Notes: generated from the sequence alone by a model not told the origin. DNA of 64,000 nt from Icerya purchasi (GCA_039619475.1 CM077116.1:167417363-167481362), one strand, 5' to 3'. Shown: positions 1 through 10,812, counted from the stretch's first letter. Made by a program: numbers and translations.

Positions 1-798
1 TTTCATCGGATCACTTTACTCCAATTTTTTAATTATCTCTGACCTCTTGAGCGCCTTTCAGGCCATATCTTCTACTGATCATTCGTGTGACTTTGTTATC
101 CTTTGTATATGTTCACTCATTCGTAATCTTTCCTCTCCCCATTCCATTAATATTGATTTGCCCGAGGGTATCTAGCCACTCGGGCATATTCGGTAATGAA
201 GCGGCTGATTCCTTGGCTCGGGCTTTTGTTTCTTTTCGCCTTTTTTTTTTTAAATTCCATCCGCTAATCTTCTATCAACATATAAAAGCTTTCATATCAG
301 CTATTGGTATCGGATATTTACGCTTCCTCCTTTTTTAGTAATTATTCATTTCATCTGTCTGTTCAGTCTACTCTTCCTCCCTATTCGTGGTTTCGTTTGC
401 ATCTCTCTCTTCGACGTTCTGATGTTGTTTCCGTTGTTCATATGCGTTTTGGTCATTCTCTGCTGCCATTATCTAAATTTCGCTTTTCCCTGATTTCCTA
501 CCCACATTGTCCTCTCCATCCTGATGATGTAATTACTTCCAACGATGATCATTTGTTCTTCCGAGGTTCATCTGTTTCTTTGGAGCACTCTGCTTTGTAT
601 TCCTATTTGTTAAGGCTCGGACTTTTTACTTCTTTTTGTGCTTCTTATATTCTGTCGTTTCCTTACCTACTAGTTATTCCTGCTATTTATTCCTTTTTAT
701 TAAAGATTTCTAATCGGATTAAAATATAACCGACTTCTTTTCTTTCTATTTGTTTCTCGGTTGACGAGCCCACGAAAAAAAAAAAAAAAAAAAAAAAA
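1..798 (+). mobile_element. I-like LINE fragment, 3' part (RNase H to poly(A))
   Basis: This is the 3' part of a non-LTR retrotransposon of the same family as the long copy at 41.1-43.1 kb. An early stretch matches the end of an RNase H domain (SHSGIFGNEAADSLA, about 169-225), interrupted by frameshifts. From about 305 a second frame gives the C-terminal region with the family marks YASSF, CPLHPDD and YILSFP, ending in ISNRIKI plus stop at about 729. The 3' tail contains GGTTGACGAGCCC followed by a poly(A) run (about 776-798). Compared with the 41 kb copy the frame is broken and residues in the zinc-binding region have changed, so it is dead. It lies beyond the last detected exon of legumain-like gene 1. 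Confidence 0.8.
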
Positions 799-824
799 TC
801 ACTACGGAAAATAATAGCTACTAA

Positions 825-1300
825 GGAGTTTTTCTTTTGTTTTTTTACCTTTTGGGCTCGTCAACCAAGGACTTTTACCCAAAAACAAATGGAAAGGAAA
901 GAAGTCGGTTATATTTTAGTCCGATTAGAAATCTTTGATATAAGTGAACAAATAACAGGAATAACTAGCAGGAAATGAAAAGACAGGATATAAGAAACAC
1001 AATAAAGAGTAGGAAGCACAAGCCTCAACAAATAGGAATACAAAGCAGAACACTCCACAAGAAGAGATGAACACTGTAAGACATGATCGGCGTCGCAAAT
1101 AACTGCACTATCAGGATGGAAAGGACAACGTGGGGAAAAAATCAGGGAAAGGCGAAATCTAGAGAAAGTCAATAGAGAATAGCTGCAACACATACGAACA
1201 AATCAGAACTACGAAGAGATGGAAACAAAAGAAACCGTAAATACGGAGGACGAATAGACTGAACAGACATAAAAGGAACAACTGTTGAAGCTACCGGGGA
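825..1300 (-). mobile_element. I-like LINE fragment, 3' end, inverted
   Basis: Minus-strand copy of the same LINE family as 1-798. Read on the minus strand it encodes CPFHPDS, an ALYSYLLRL stretch, YILSFHFLLVIPVI and ends ISNRTKI plus stop at about 909. The 3' tail (GGTTGACGAGCCC) and an oligo-T run at about 825-850 on the plus strand mark its 3' end. Similarity fades near 1300, so it is 5'-truncated. With the preceding copy it makes a tail-to-tail pair whose poly(A) tails are only a few tens of bases apart. Confidence 0.75.
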
Positions 1301-1583
1301 GTTAAACGTCATGTTCGCAACTAAATGCGGGATGCACACCATCAACTTTACCAGCGCAGTAAGATCTCGAAGGAAAAGAAAATTGTTTCCATCTTAAAAT
1401 TACTAATTGTCTTTGCTGAAGTAACATACAATTAAAGCACAATGACGTAGTTTTTTAAATAAATAAATAAATATATGTATATTTATATGTATAATAAACC
1501 GGAGGAAACGTTTTCAGAGCCATGAATTTATTATTGTTCTTTATAGAAGTTATTTCGATTCTAAGAAAAAAATGTCTACAAAC

Positions 1584-1781
1584 CGATATTTGTTGCTCTT
1601 GCTGAAGTTTAAAGAGCACGTCGTTTGTCGAATCTTCCGCCGAATCAAATACCGTTTCATGCCCTAAGTAGTGACGAAGCGTATGACTCGTTAATCTCGA
1701 ATTACCGTACGAATGTACGGTGCTGCCTTGAACCCAAGCTTGCAACGTCTTGTACAAATGATGCAATGACAGGTGATTTTT
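1584..1781 (-). CDS. Legumain-like gene 1, exon 8 (start of C-terminal region)
   Basis: Exon of 66 codons after an acceptor ending CACCGGTAG. It encodes a segment with LHHLYKTLQAW, STVHSYGN and LRHYLG, matching in order the legumain stretch after the catalytic domain (HxQY, TSHVMQYGN and FQG in the human enzyme). The last residues (DSAEDSTNDVLFKLQQ) correspond to the start of the helical prodomain. The upstream join is phase 0. The downstream donor (TCG then GTTTGT) is weak. The frame stays open past it to about 1455, so the 3' border is the least certain of the set. Later exons would lie left of the window or in the LINE-rich first 1.5 kb, where I found none. Confidence 0.72.
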
Positions 1782-1966
1782 CTACCGGTGCGAGAAGAAA
1801 AAATTCAACGGTCAAAATAGTTTTAAATCTACGCGAGGTGTAATTATTACCTGTATTATTGTAAGTCGGTGTGTCGCCGTGCGCATTTAAACAATAATTC
1901 ATTTTAGCGCTCAGAGATGAACGCAAATTTTTCATAAACAATTACAAATGTGTTACTTGTACTCAC

Positions 1967-2085
1967 ATAATTAATCAAGTAAAATACGTAAGTTGAGAAT
2001 TCGTCGCCCAAATAGGTTCTTATTTTCGAGTCGTAGTATGCGGGATAAGAATTTTCGAACGGACTTGATGCTGTTAGTGCAAAGA
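1967..2085 (-). CDS. Legumain-like gene 1, exon 7 (TYLGD substrate-pocket exon)
   Basis: An exon of 119 bases, acceptor ATTTACGACAG and donor GTGAGT. It encodes FALTASSPFENSYPAYYD then RTYLGDEFS, matching the legumain strand [24 protein letters not shown]. In human legumain the Asp of YLGD lines the S1 pocket, and it is kept here. The acidic WMEDSD segment that follows in vertebrate enzymes is replaced by a hydrophobic run (YVFYLINY). The exon is joined to exon 6 by a phase-1 intron of only 128 bases. Confidence 0.85.
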
Positions 2086-2213
2086 CTGTCGTAAATCCGA
2101 AATATGAAAAAGAAAAACGAAAAAAAAAACGAAAAAAAACCGATTAATGTAGACCGGATCTTTTTAAACTCCGATGGTTGTAAATAAAATTTATAAAAAC
2201 TTTTCCTACTTAC

Positions 2214-2283
2214 TAGGATAACGTGAATTTAAAAGTGAACTGAACATTGACCCACCGTGACACGCTTCTATAAATAATATCAT
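2214..2283 (-). CDS. Legumain-like gene 1, exon 6 (catalytic Cys exon)
   Basis: A 70-base exon with acceptor CTTTGCAG and donor GTAAGT. It encodes MILFIEACHGGSMFSSLL, matching the family motif YIEACESGSM around the nucleophilic cysteine (human Cys189). The glutamate before the Ala-Cys pair, an S1-pocket residue, is kept. The two residues after the Cys are His-Gly instead of the usual Glu-Ser. Phase 0 in and phase 1 out agree with the neighbouring exons. Confidence 0.87.
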
Positions 2284-2782
2284 CTGCAAAGAAAGTATTT
2301 TGACAAATTTAAAATTGAATCGATTTCAAATGTTAAAGTTTTACAAAAAAACGCGTATATTTCAAATGTTTTCGGTGGAAGTTAATTTACGCACTCTCTA
2401 TTACGTAACAAAGTTGTTTAGTTTTCAAAGGGTAGGACTATGTCTCTTCGATTAAAGCTGCGAATCATAAAATTTGTAAATGTTAAAGAACTGTTAGTTG
2501 CGTTAAACTTTTCACTAATATTCTTCTGAAGACCGTGAAAGCTACGTTAAAAATCCTTTAACCGATTGCTTTAATCCGAATGCTAACATTGACATGTGTG
2601 GTCCATATCGCTTAAAACTGAATGTAAGCTGAACTAAGAACAAAATTTAATATTATTGTAATATTTTTTCTTTTGGGAAACAAATGTTTTTTAGTTGTTG
2701 TTTTTCGAAAACTTAATGAATGTAGCTAAAAATTATTATATAAATAAATATAAAAATAATTACTTTTAGGTGGTCAAATATC

Positions 2783-2783
<1 letters not shown>

Positions 2784-2839
<56 letters not shown>
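2784..2839. repeat. (AAT)n microsatellite
   Basis: Uninterrupted trinucleotide AAT run in the intron between exons 5 and 6 of legumain-like gene 1. Confidence 0.95.
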
Positions 2840-2840
<1 letters not shown>

Positions 2841-3129
2841 CCACCTTTTAATACAATAATTTAACTACTTTTCGATTTTCGTTCTGTTTATATTTATAAT
2901 ATTTGTTTTCAAAATTTTGTCCCTTAAATTCGTTGTTATGTTGTAAACAAAATTCCGTTTCTGATTTATTTGTAAATAATTTTCCACCGTTGATTATAGA
3001 TTTACCGGCATCCGCCTATTTTCTTCCTATATATACACATGTAGTCATTTCTCTGCAGTGTGCTCTTAGTTCTATTTGAGCGTGTACTCTGTATTATTAG
3101 GTCCAAAAACGTTTCCTTGAATTGAGGTA

Positions 3130-5115
3130 TTTTAATTTGGATTTCATCATCATCATTATCATCATCATCATCATCTGGTGCAGCAGTCCGTGAACTGGTT
3201 CGCCTCCATGCTTTGTCTTTCCCATTCGTAACGGTTATGGGCCATGCTTTTCATTTCTGAGTAACTGGCGCAGCCGGAATCCCTTGTCAGCTTATTTACT
3301 CAGCTTAATCGTGGCTTACCTCTTACACGCCTTCCTGGGATGTATCCTTCCATCCTCCATGTCGGAACACGTGGTCCATCCTACGGAGTTTTCGACTTTT
3401 GATTTGGTTCAGTAGCTATCGTGTTTCGCCGATTCAATTTAAGATTTCTTGATTGGTTCTCTTTTCCGTCCAGCTTATTTTGTCCATCCGTCTCCAGCAC
3501 CACATTTTAAATGCCTCTATCTTATCCTCCTCTCGTTTTGTACATGTCCACGTTTCCAAGTCATAAAAAGCTACCGACCCCATACGTAATGTCTTAATGA
3601 TGCGCTTTCGTAATTCTATGGACATTGTTCTGCTGGCGATTATTTTTATCTTTTTTATTAACGCCTATTTTACCATTGTAAGCCGTTCCCGTATTTCTTA
3701 AAAGCTCCGTATCTTCGGTAATAGTGCTACCCAGATATTTGAAAGCTGAAATCTGTTCTAGATTTGTACCATCAATTGTAATATTTACCCGATGCGGTTT
3801 TATGCCAGTTATCATTATTTTGCTCTTTTTAGCATTAATCTGCATTCCGAACTTATTTGGCGTTTCTTTCATTTTATTTATCAGTTTCTGCAGCATACGT
3901 GGACTGTCTGCTAGTAGTAAGGTCGCATCATCCGCGTATTTAATAGTGCGCACTTTTCGTCCTCCCACTTTTATGCCGTAAGCTGTATCATCAAAGATTT
4001 CTAGTAAAATTAGCTCTGCTGCAGTATTACATAAATCAGGCGTCAGTGGGCAACCGTGATCGCGATCGCATGATGTTCGTCTCTTGTAACCGATCAAGCT
4101 GTTTTCTACCCTCCCTTCTACAAATTGGTATTCCCACTTCATACAGTGCTTTGTTCATTCTCTCTCTTCCTTCTCCTTCTGTTGTCCCGGCTCTTGATTC
4201 TTGTTTGTCGGCTATCTCTGATCGTGTAAAGATCTGATTCTCTTTCGTTCTTTTTGCTTTGTTCTTGGGCCAATGTCCTTGTAGACGACCCTTCCCTCCC
4301 CTCGAAAAAAAGCCTTGTCATACTCCTTTTCTGATTTTTACTAGATCAGTTTTATTATCTCTGGTTCGAATTACAGCTTGTTGTCTGTTATATAGATTGT
4401 AGATGAGGATAACGATCTTTTAAGGTCAACCGATTCGCGGTAGGAGTAGAAAACGTTAATCCCAATTTACTTTGTCCGACTTTTTCATAGCCTACGAAGC
4501 ATATGTAGATTTGTCTTTCTCGACTTGTGAAACGCTCCCAGGGACTAGCGTAACAGTGATTGCGTCCCATGTTGCACGTTCGAGCGGAATCCAAATTGTG
4601 TATTGGTTGACGTATATTGATAACCGTTGTGTTATGATTCGCAGTAGTATTTTTGATGCGTGGTACAGTAAGCTGATTGTTCTGTAATCTTGGGCAAGTT
4701 TTTGTGATACATATTTTTGGGATTGGAATTATTGTTGTTATGCAGAATTCCTTCGGCCAATGTGTCGTTTTTACTATTTTATTAACAATCTCATATAATC
4801 GTTTCCTTATGCCACTTCATGCATGTTTTAAAGGTTCTGCTGCTGGTATATTATTTATCCCTGGTGTTTTTTGAGATGTTAAACACTCTAGTGCGGATTG
4901 GAATTTTTCATATAATATTGAGCTATTGTTCACTTCTAGTATGTTCTCGGTGTACTGTTTGGAGGTTATGTTATCAAGCCGCTGTATAGCGTTTCTACAT
5001 AGTTTCGTTATATTGTTACTTTTTCTGTAGCATCACTGACTTCCTCTCCATTTATGTCTATTAACGTCCTACTGTTATATCCTGTTGTGTGATTTGAAAT
5101 TTGGATTTATTAAAA
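3130..5115 (-). mobile_element. RTE-like LINE remnant, split by another LINE
   Basis: Minus-strand reverse transcriptase remnant. From the right, decayed stretches include HWPKEFCITTIIPIPK and CFVGYEK (RT finger and palm regions). On the left side of a foreign insert come HGCPLTPDLCNT, the catalytic KYADDATLLL, INAKKSKIM and AFKYLGSTI. The ORF from 4142 to 3594 carries the YADD box. A 3' domain follows (FYDLETWTC, MWCWRRMDKISW). It ends in a run of GAT codons, the (ATC)n simple repeat near 3147-3177 on the plus strand. Several frameshifts and stops make it inactive. It sits inside intron 5 of gene 1. Confidence 0.75.
4049..4315 (+). mobile_element. I-like LINE 3' tail inserted in the RTE remnant
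   Basis: Plus-strand tail of the I-like family. The encoded end is IPTSYSALFILSLPSPSVVPAL then ISDRVKI and stop at about 4237, followed by the family 3' UTR (CAATGTCCTTGTAGACGACC) and a short A-run. It interrupts the minus-strand RTE between its RT segments, so it is the younger of the two. Confidence 0.7.
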
Positions 5116-5149
5116 TATAAATTTATACTTGATTTTGCTTGTTATAAAA

Positions 5150-5540
5150 GTCGTCGCGATAGCCTAGTTAACAGAGCGCTCGGCTTCCGTTACGGAAGTC
5201 TCGGGTTCCATCCCGGAGCAACGGCAGAAATTACTATTACGAATAATTAAATTAAATGCACTGTAATAGTAATTTGGAAGGCAACAGAAAACATGCATAC
5301 CATCATATGCGCGCTAGTTAGGACACAGCAGACACATACCAGGGGAACAGCATTTGTACATCGATAAAAATCATACAATCACAATATCGAGTTGCAAGTG
5401 TAGTCTTGCGAGTGTACACATTCGTACTGCATGTAAATAATATTGCTATAAACACTATGCGCCTACATCTGTTCAGCTGAAATGTACAAATAGATAGTTG
5501 CCGTTGCTTAGAAGCTGAGCACTATGATGATCATGATAAT
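5150..5540 (+). mobile_element. tRNA-derived SINE-1, copy 1
   Basis: The head is a tRNA-like sequence starting TCGTCGCGATAGCCTAGTT (A-box region) with a B-box-like GGGTTCCATCCC about 40 bases on. The 3' half of the acceptor stem is degraded (GAGCAACGG). It is followed by a body shared with the copies at 14.85 kb and 61.1-61.5 kb (CATCATATGCGCGCTAG, ACACAGCAGACA). It ends in an ATG/GAT-rich simple tail. Distinct divergence from the other two copies points to independent insertions. Confidence 0.8.
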
Positions 5541-6592
5541 GATAGCGGTATTTATTTATTTTATATTTTCATAAATTATTTCTACCATTCTGTCTTTAAA
5601 AGACTGAATTGTCTTAAAATTCTTTCATTATAATGCCACTACTGGGCTGGAAATACTTCGAGTCTTATCATGTATAAATTATTCGGTCAAAAGTGCGAGT
5701 ATAATAGACTGCATTAAACCGATTTTCATTGCATGTTTTTTTTTTTTTTTCTTTTGTTAACACGTTGTTTGATAAAGTTCATCTGTATTGTGTTCAATTG
5801 TTCCCGAATTATCAGTGAGATCGTTTCTCTTAAATGTCTCATATTATTTTGGTAATTTCGCATTGACTGTCAGATATTTTTGTATCATTCTCGTCCCTAC
5901 CATCATCTTTATTATTATTATTTCTAATACTGTTGCAGTTTCGTTTAATCGATTTTTCCATTTCTCTTCGCTAATTTATATGCCGGACACATTTGACGGG
6001 AGGTTAATTTTCCGCGCACGGTGCCCATTCTGCGGCTAAAAGTACAGTTAACGGCGCAAAATCATCCGATACAATACAAACGAACTATCATGCTATTTCC
6101 TCGACTTTCAACATTCTTTCTGCTCTTTCGAATAAACAATCAAATCGATATGGACACAAGGTCTAAACAAATTAACCTGAATAAATTTTTAAATAACCCC
6201 GATAATATAAATAGATCGTATTAGATTCCTACAGTGCCCTGACTCAGTCGATATTCCAGTTCTTTCTTTTTTTCTAACAGTAGATTACTCAATATTCCTC
6301 AGATTTTCTGAAACAGAGTCAAATGATGCGGTTACTCGCCTTTTTGAGCAAGTTTAACCGAAGCTGATTACTCGGAAGGGACCGAACCCAAATGATCGGT
6401 CGGACCCTACCAATCGGTGGTCTAAAACCATATTCGTTTAAGGTATAAAAATATTTGGTATTTATATCGTCATTTATATTTTTCATTTTAAAGTAATTAG
6501 CGAATATCACCGCGATATATACAATCGTCAGCAATAAAAAAATCTTGAAAAAAGTTATGTAATTTAGACAATTTATATAAAAAACTACTTAC
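5541..6592. other. Intronic stretch without recognisable feature
   Basis: AT-rich DNA between SINE-1 copy 1 and exon 5 of gene 1. Short open frames at about 5.8-6.2 kb lack family motifs and look like chance. A poly(T) run is at about 5735. Confidence 0.5.
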
Positions 6593-6731
6593 ATAACCAA
6601 ACTTTTCCTTCTTCGCCATTACTGTAAAAATTTTATTCAGGTCTTTAGCGAACAGGGGTTCGTTAACCAAAGAAATCACGCCAGGCCCGCCATGATCGGA
6701 ATAATAAATAAGTATAACATCATTTTTTGTA
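6593..6731 (-). CDS. Legumain-like gene 1, exon 5 (catalytic His exon)
   Basis: An exon of 139 bases, acceptor TTTTAG and donor GTAAGT. It encodes NDVILIYYSDHGGPGVISL, the family strand with the catalytic His-Gly (human His148, FTDHGSTG), then LFAKDLNKIFTVMAKKEKFGY, matching the helix HVKDLNETIHYMYKHKMY. The first base completes a serine codon split by the phase-2 intron from exon 4. This is the clearest single piece of evidence for a C13 peptidase in the window. Confidence 0.93.
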
Positions 6732-8140
6732 CTAAAACAATAAAGCAAAATTAAAACAGCAATATAGCTAAAGACGTTAAGATTATTATACGACTATAGC
6801 AAACTCGTTGATTTTTTGGATACATATCTGACACACTGAATTATGGTTTCTGGGGCCCAGTTTTGCATACAAATCTGCTAAACCATATGGTCGTAGACAA
6901 TACATAATTATTGATTTAGCGTACTGATTAGTGATTAGAAAATGGTATGTCAGTTACTTCAACAGATAACTCTGGATAAATTGTTAATTGCATGAATGAA
7001 TCACGTTGTTATAACTGTAATAAATTAAAATAATGAATAAGTAGAAAAAAAAAAAAAAAAGAAGCCAAATAGACTACGCCAGAAACAGAAAAGCAAAAGG
7101 CAATAATGTACCTAATAGAGAACTGTGTCTTCAAAGAAGGCAGCAAAAGATATCGTTTTGTTAAAATTTCAACACGATACTAATATTATATTCTCCTTTA
7201 CTAGTTGATTTGATAAATCATAAATTCACAGATGAAAAATGCCGGAAGAATAAATTGTTTTTCTTTCGTTAAGTTTAACATCTTCAACTTTCGAATCAGA
7301 TCTATGTGAAGTTTCAATTATTTGTGTCAGTACTTTTTTATATTTTGTATTTAAAATAGCATAGATTCAGTTAATAATTTGCTAAATAAGGGGAATATGG
7401 ATATGTTCAGTGCGAGTGACATCGGCCTACTTATCACCGCATTCTATGAACAATTTTTACCCACGTGTATATATGTAATATATCAAAAATATATAGAAAG
7501 AAAAACAATCATTTATCTCGCGTTAATTAATATGTACGGTTCGAACCAAAGTATTGCAAAAATGTGTCCATTAAGAAATATATACACGAGAATATAAATT
7601 TATCCAAATTACGAACTTTTTTGTACAGCTCTGAGAAGTTCTTCCCAGTTCAGTCTTTGTTAATTTCGACTAGTTATTAAAAAAACGTATGCCATTCGTT
7701 TATACCTTATATTCTCTTTATTTCTTCTGAACATGGTCAGTGCTTTTTGATAAACCGACTTCAATTTTTATTATTCACTCTTAGAAGTTGATTTAACAAT
7801 TTATGTACAGTTACAAGAAAATAATGTTATTTGGAAATTTTATGGTGTATTTATGCTTTTCCAAGCACAAAACATTCAAAAATACCTTTTATACAATCAT
7901 ATGTTTGCGTTCGGGTGGTGTGAGTGTAGGCCATGGACAGAATTTCATGAAAAAGTAATCCTATTTACTGTTGGATGATGTTACTTAATGTATACTGCTG
8001 TGTAATTGCAACCATTAGATTTTGAAAAGTTTAAGTAATTTAAGGAAATATTAAAGAAAATTAATTCAAATATTCTGTAAAACTAATCACAATATTTAAA
8101 CTCAATGTCAGTTGATGTGCCTTGATATGAAGTACTATAT
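6732..8140. other. Intronic stretch without recognisable feature
   Basis: AT-rich intron sequence of gene 1 with A-runs (near 7048) and no coding motif. The open frame at 7379-7597 has no family resemblance. Confidence 0.5.
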
Positions 8141-8149
8141 CACATGATC

Positions 8150-9330
8150 ACACGATGCGCTCTCTATCCACTGTTGGATGTAAGCGGTTCCCCTCTTTTT
8201 CCAATTGATCGCGACTCATGTGCCCTTCTCTTAGTACCCATTTCGTTATTCGTTTCGTCCACCTTTCTGGATGCGATAAATAATTTCGAAGATATTGTGT
8301 CTCCTTGTCTAATGTTCCTTTTTAATGGTATTTTACTTATTTTTTCTATAAGCTGTACTTGCGTTGTTGGCAAATTATAAATGTTTTTTATTATACTGAA
8401 GTATTCGTCGTCTGCACCATATTGTTTAAGTACTTTTAGTACTGTTCATATTTCCACCGTATCAAATGTTTTTTGATACATCTATAAACGCCATGTGCAA
8501 TTCGAGATGGTATTTTCTGCACTTAGAAGTTAATATCTTCATTGTATGGAAGTGATTATGCTTGCTGAAACCAGATCTAAAACCAGCTTGTTCGCATAGT
8601 TCATAGTGTACTACTTGTGTTTTATTAATCGATTTGCGATAGTACTAGTATAGACCTTATAAATATGTGATAATAAGCTGATTGGTCTGTAATTTTCTAG
8701 TTTAGCTGTGTTACTTTTTCTGTGTATAGGAATTGCATCTGCTTTATTCCATGATCGTAGGATAAAGTTCTCTTTTAAACATTTGTTAAAAAGATCTTTT
8801 AGCCAATTCAGTAGTTCCTCATTTCTTTCTTTAATAATTTCTGGAATTACGCTATCTGAGCCGCTAGCTTTGTTGTTTTTTTATTTTTTCCAGTATGTGA
8901 GAGATTTCCAAAGTCAATATTTCCAATAGGTTGCCCTTAGTTCTGTTTATTGTTATCATTTGCAACAGGTCCAACTTCTGTTTCATATAGTTCTGCATAG
9001 AATCTTCCTACCTCTTTGGATAGTTCCATTTTGTCTCTAAGAACATCTCGTTGCAATTTTTTTAATTCATCAGAGCTTCCTGCTGACAATGATTTCTTAA
9101 ATACTTTAGGTCCTCTGTTGCTCTTTATTACTTCTTTGATTATCTTCGCGTTGTATTGCTGTAATCATTTCTCATTCATATTCTTAATAATTTATTCAAT
9201 TCTGACCATTCTTCTTTGTGTACGTTCGGTTTCCTCATCTGTGTTATTAAATCTTTTGTTGCACCATTTACTTTACAATGCACACTTTTTGTTTATGGTG
9301 TCAATATTTTAATTTCTCCCAATGTTTGTA
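8150..9330 (-). mobile_element. RTE-like LINE with internal deletion
   Basis: Minus-strand RTE remnant. Readable segments, scattered over frames, include a finger-domain region, FDTVE and VLKVLKQYGADDEYF, then IPLKRNIRQGDTISSKLF, the RQGD box before the RT catalytic motif. Directly after this box (near 8270) the sequence jumps to the element's C-terminal end, whose last part reads TAYIQQW. The catalytic YADD segment and thumb are absent, so an internal deletion removed them. Many stops are present. Confidence 0.72.
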
Positions 9331-9649
9331 TCCTTGATATATATGTTTCTGTTTTTTACTGGTTCATCGGAGTCGACTAATTTTACTTTATTAACCGAAA
9401 ACACCATTACAAAGACAAAAAAGCAACCGAAAAATATGCTGAAACACAATAATTTACACATTGTTAGATGTACCTTAAACTTTGCTTACAAAGCGAGAAA
9501 ATGGTTCGCACTGTCTATCTCTTTTTACCGTTATTCATCACGTTGTTTCCATTTGTGCTATCATTCTCTCTAGAAAAGGCTTAATAAATGTTACTAAAAA
9601 GCTGTCTTAAAACGGAAGATTCATTAAATAAAGCTCGATGGTATATGAA

Positions 9650-10155
9650 AAAATAAATAATAGTATTGGTAGTAATGATAATAGTACTAGTACTAATAAT
9701 GATGATGTATGATACTTTCATGGCAATTTAGATGCAAATAACTTATATAGCTAAGATATAGATGGTTTTAGATGGCTTAGTTATATAACGAAATATTGAA
9801 ATTAGACATTATGGAGGTACCTGGTGGTGCTCCTGTTGGTTATGTGCTTGAGGTAGATTTGTACTATCTCTTAAATTTACATTTAACATACAACAATTTA
9901 CTTCTATATCCTGAATCTAAATCAATTAGAAAATGTAACAAGTTGGTTAATACATAAGAAAATAAGTGTAACTACTTCATTCATTGTAAAAACCTTTACC
10001 AATCAATTGATTTAGAGCTAAAACTGCAGCGTAGACATCAAATTAATTTTTTTAGTCATTGTGGTTAAAGATTTCAATGCCCTGCAGTTGAAATAGGCTT
10101 CTAATGAATTTGAGAACTATTGGAAACTGATGAATAATTGTGTTTCTTGGAAAAA
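9650..10155 (+). mobile_element. DNA polymerase B fossil (Polinton-type), copy 1
   Basis: Decayed plus-strand fragment of a protein-primed family B DNA polymerase. It begins with an AAT/GAT-rich simple stretch, then DANNLY (polymerase motif A). About 40 codons later come APVGYVLEVDLYY, LNLHLTYNN, SKSIRKCNKLVNT, ENKCNYFIHCKNL and NYWKLMNNC. The same blocks in the same order occur in the larger minus-strand copy at 35.5-37.1 kb. Stops and frameshifts are present throughout. Such polymerases belong to Polinton/Maverick elements and related viruses integrated in animal genomes. No other Polinton gene is visible next to it. Confidence 0.72.
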
Positions 10156-10726
10156 AAAGTTACGCGTGAATAAAAAAAAAAGAACATAAATTACGATCAG
10201 GACCTTTTTTTTTTGAAATCGGTAAAAATTGGTCCATTATTTTCCAAATAATAATACATTTTTTTCCTGAAAAAATTTATAGCTCTTGCACTTGGAATAA
10301 GTAAGAGATTTGTTTTATCAAAACAGTTAACTATTTCCAAGTATAATTTATATATTAACTTTTCAAAAATTCCTTTTCTGTATTAATTATGTCTTTATAA
10401 TAACAGAATTAATAGTTTTACTAGAAACCTGTATTAAATATTAGTTACAATTAAATCCATAGGTAACATTTTTAGAAATCATTTACAGTATGGTTCATAA
10501 CAGGATCTTTAATTATTTAATAATTATGTTTTTGACTGTTACTAATGTAAGTTACTCAGCAAATTGTCAATTAAAAGAAAACAAACAATAATTAACTTTA
10601 TTTTTTTTTTTATTTATCTGTTCAGTGATAATCTATAATATTCTGTTCAAATTCAGCTTGTTCCTGAAATTTACAAGTAAATAGTTTATTTTTTTATTAA
10701 TAGAGGTAAAAGATAAACTTTCATAC
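10156..10726. other. Intronic stretch without recognisable feature
   Basis: AT-rich sequence between the polymerase fossil and exon 4 of gene 1, with homopolymer A and T runs and nothing recognisable. Confidence 0.5.
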
Positions 10727-10812
10727 CTATTGATAACTTTTCCAGTGCCGATATTTTTCATAAGTTCATTTTTACCAGTCAGAATTCTCTCAAAGTTTAT
10801 CACAGAAATATG
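10727..10812 (-). CDS. Legumain-like gene 1, exon 4
   Basis: An exon of 86 bases, acceptor CTGTTCCAG and donor GTATGA. It encodes HISVINFERILTGKNEL then IGTGKVIN, matching the legumain stretch VTPQNFLAVLRGD...GIGSGKVLKS. The RGD tripeptide of the human enzyme is TGK here. It ends in phase 2, and the split codon with exon 5 restores a serine, as in the family's KVLKS-like end. Confidence 0.86.

Noticed and set aside
2784..2839. CRISPR-like regular array
   Set aside because: Plain trinucleotide microsatellite, and the DNA is animal.
4388..4594. 68-codon minus-strand frame as a small host gene
   Set aside because: It fits the RT finger/palm part of the surrounding RTE remnant (CFVGYEK block).
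7379..7597. 72-codon plus-strand frame
   Set aside because: No motif, no coding-like neighbours. Expected by chance in intron DNA.
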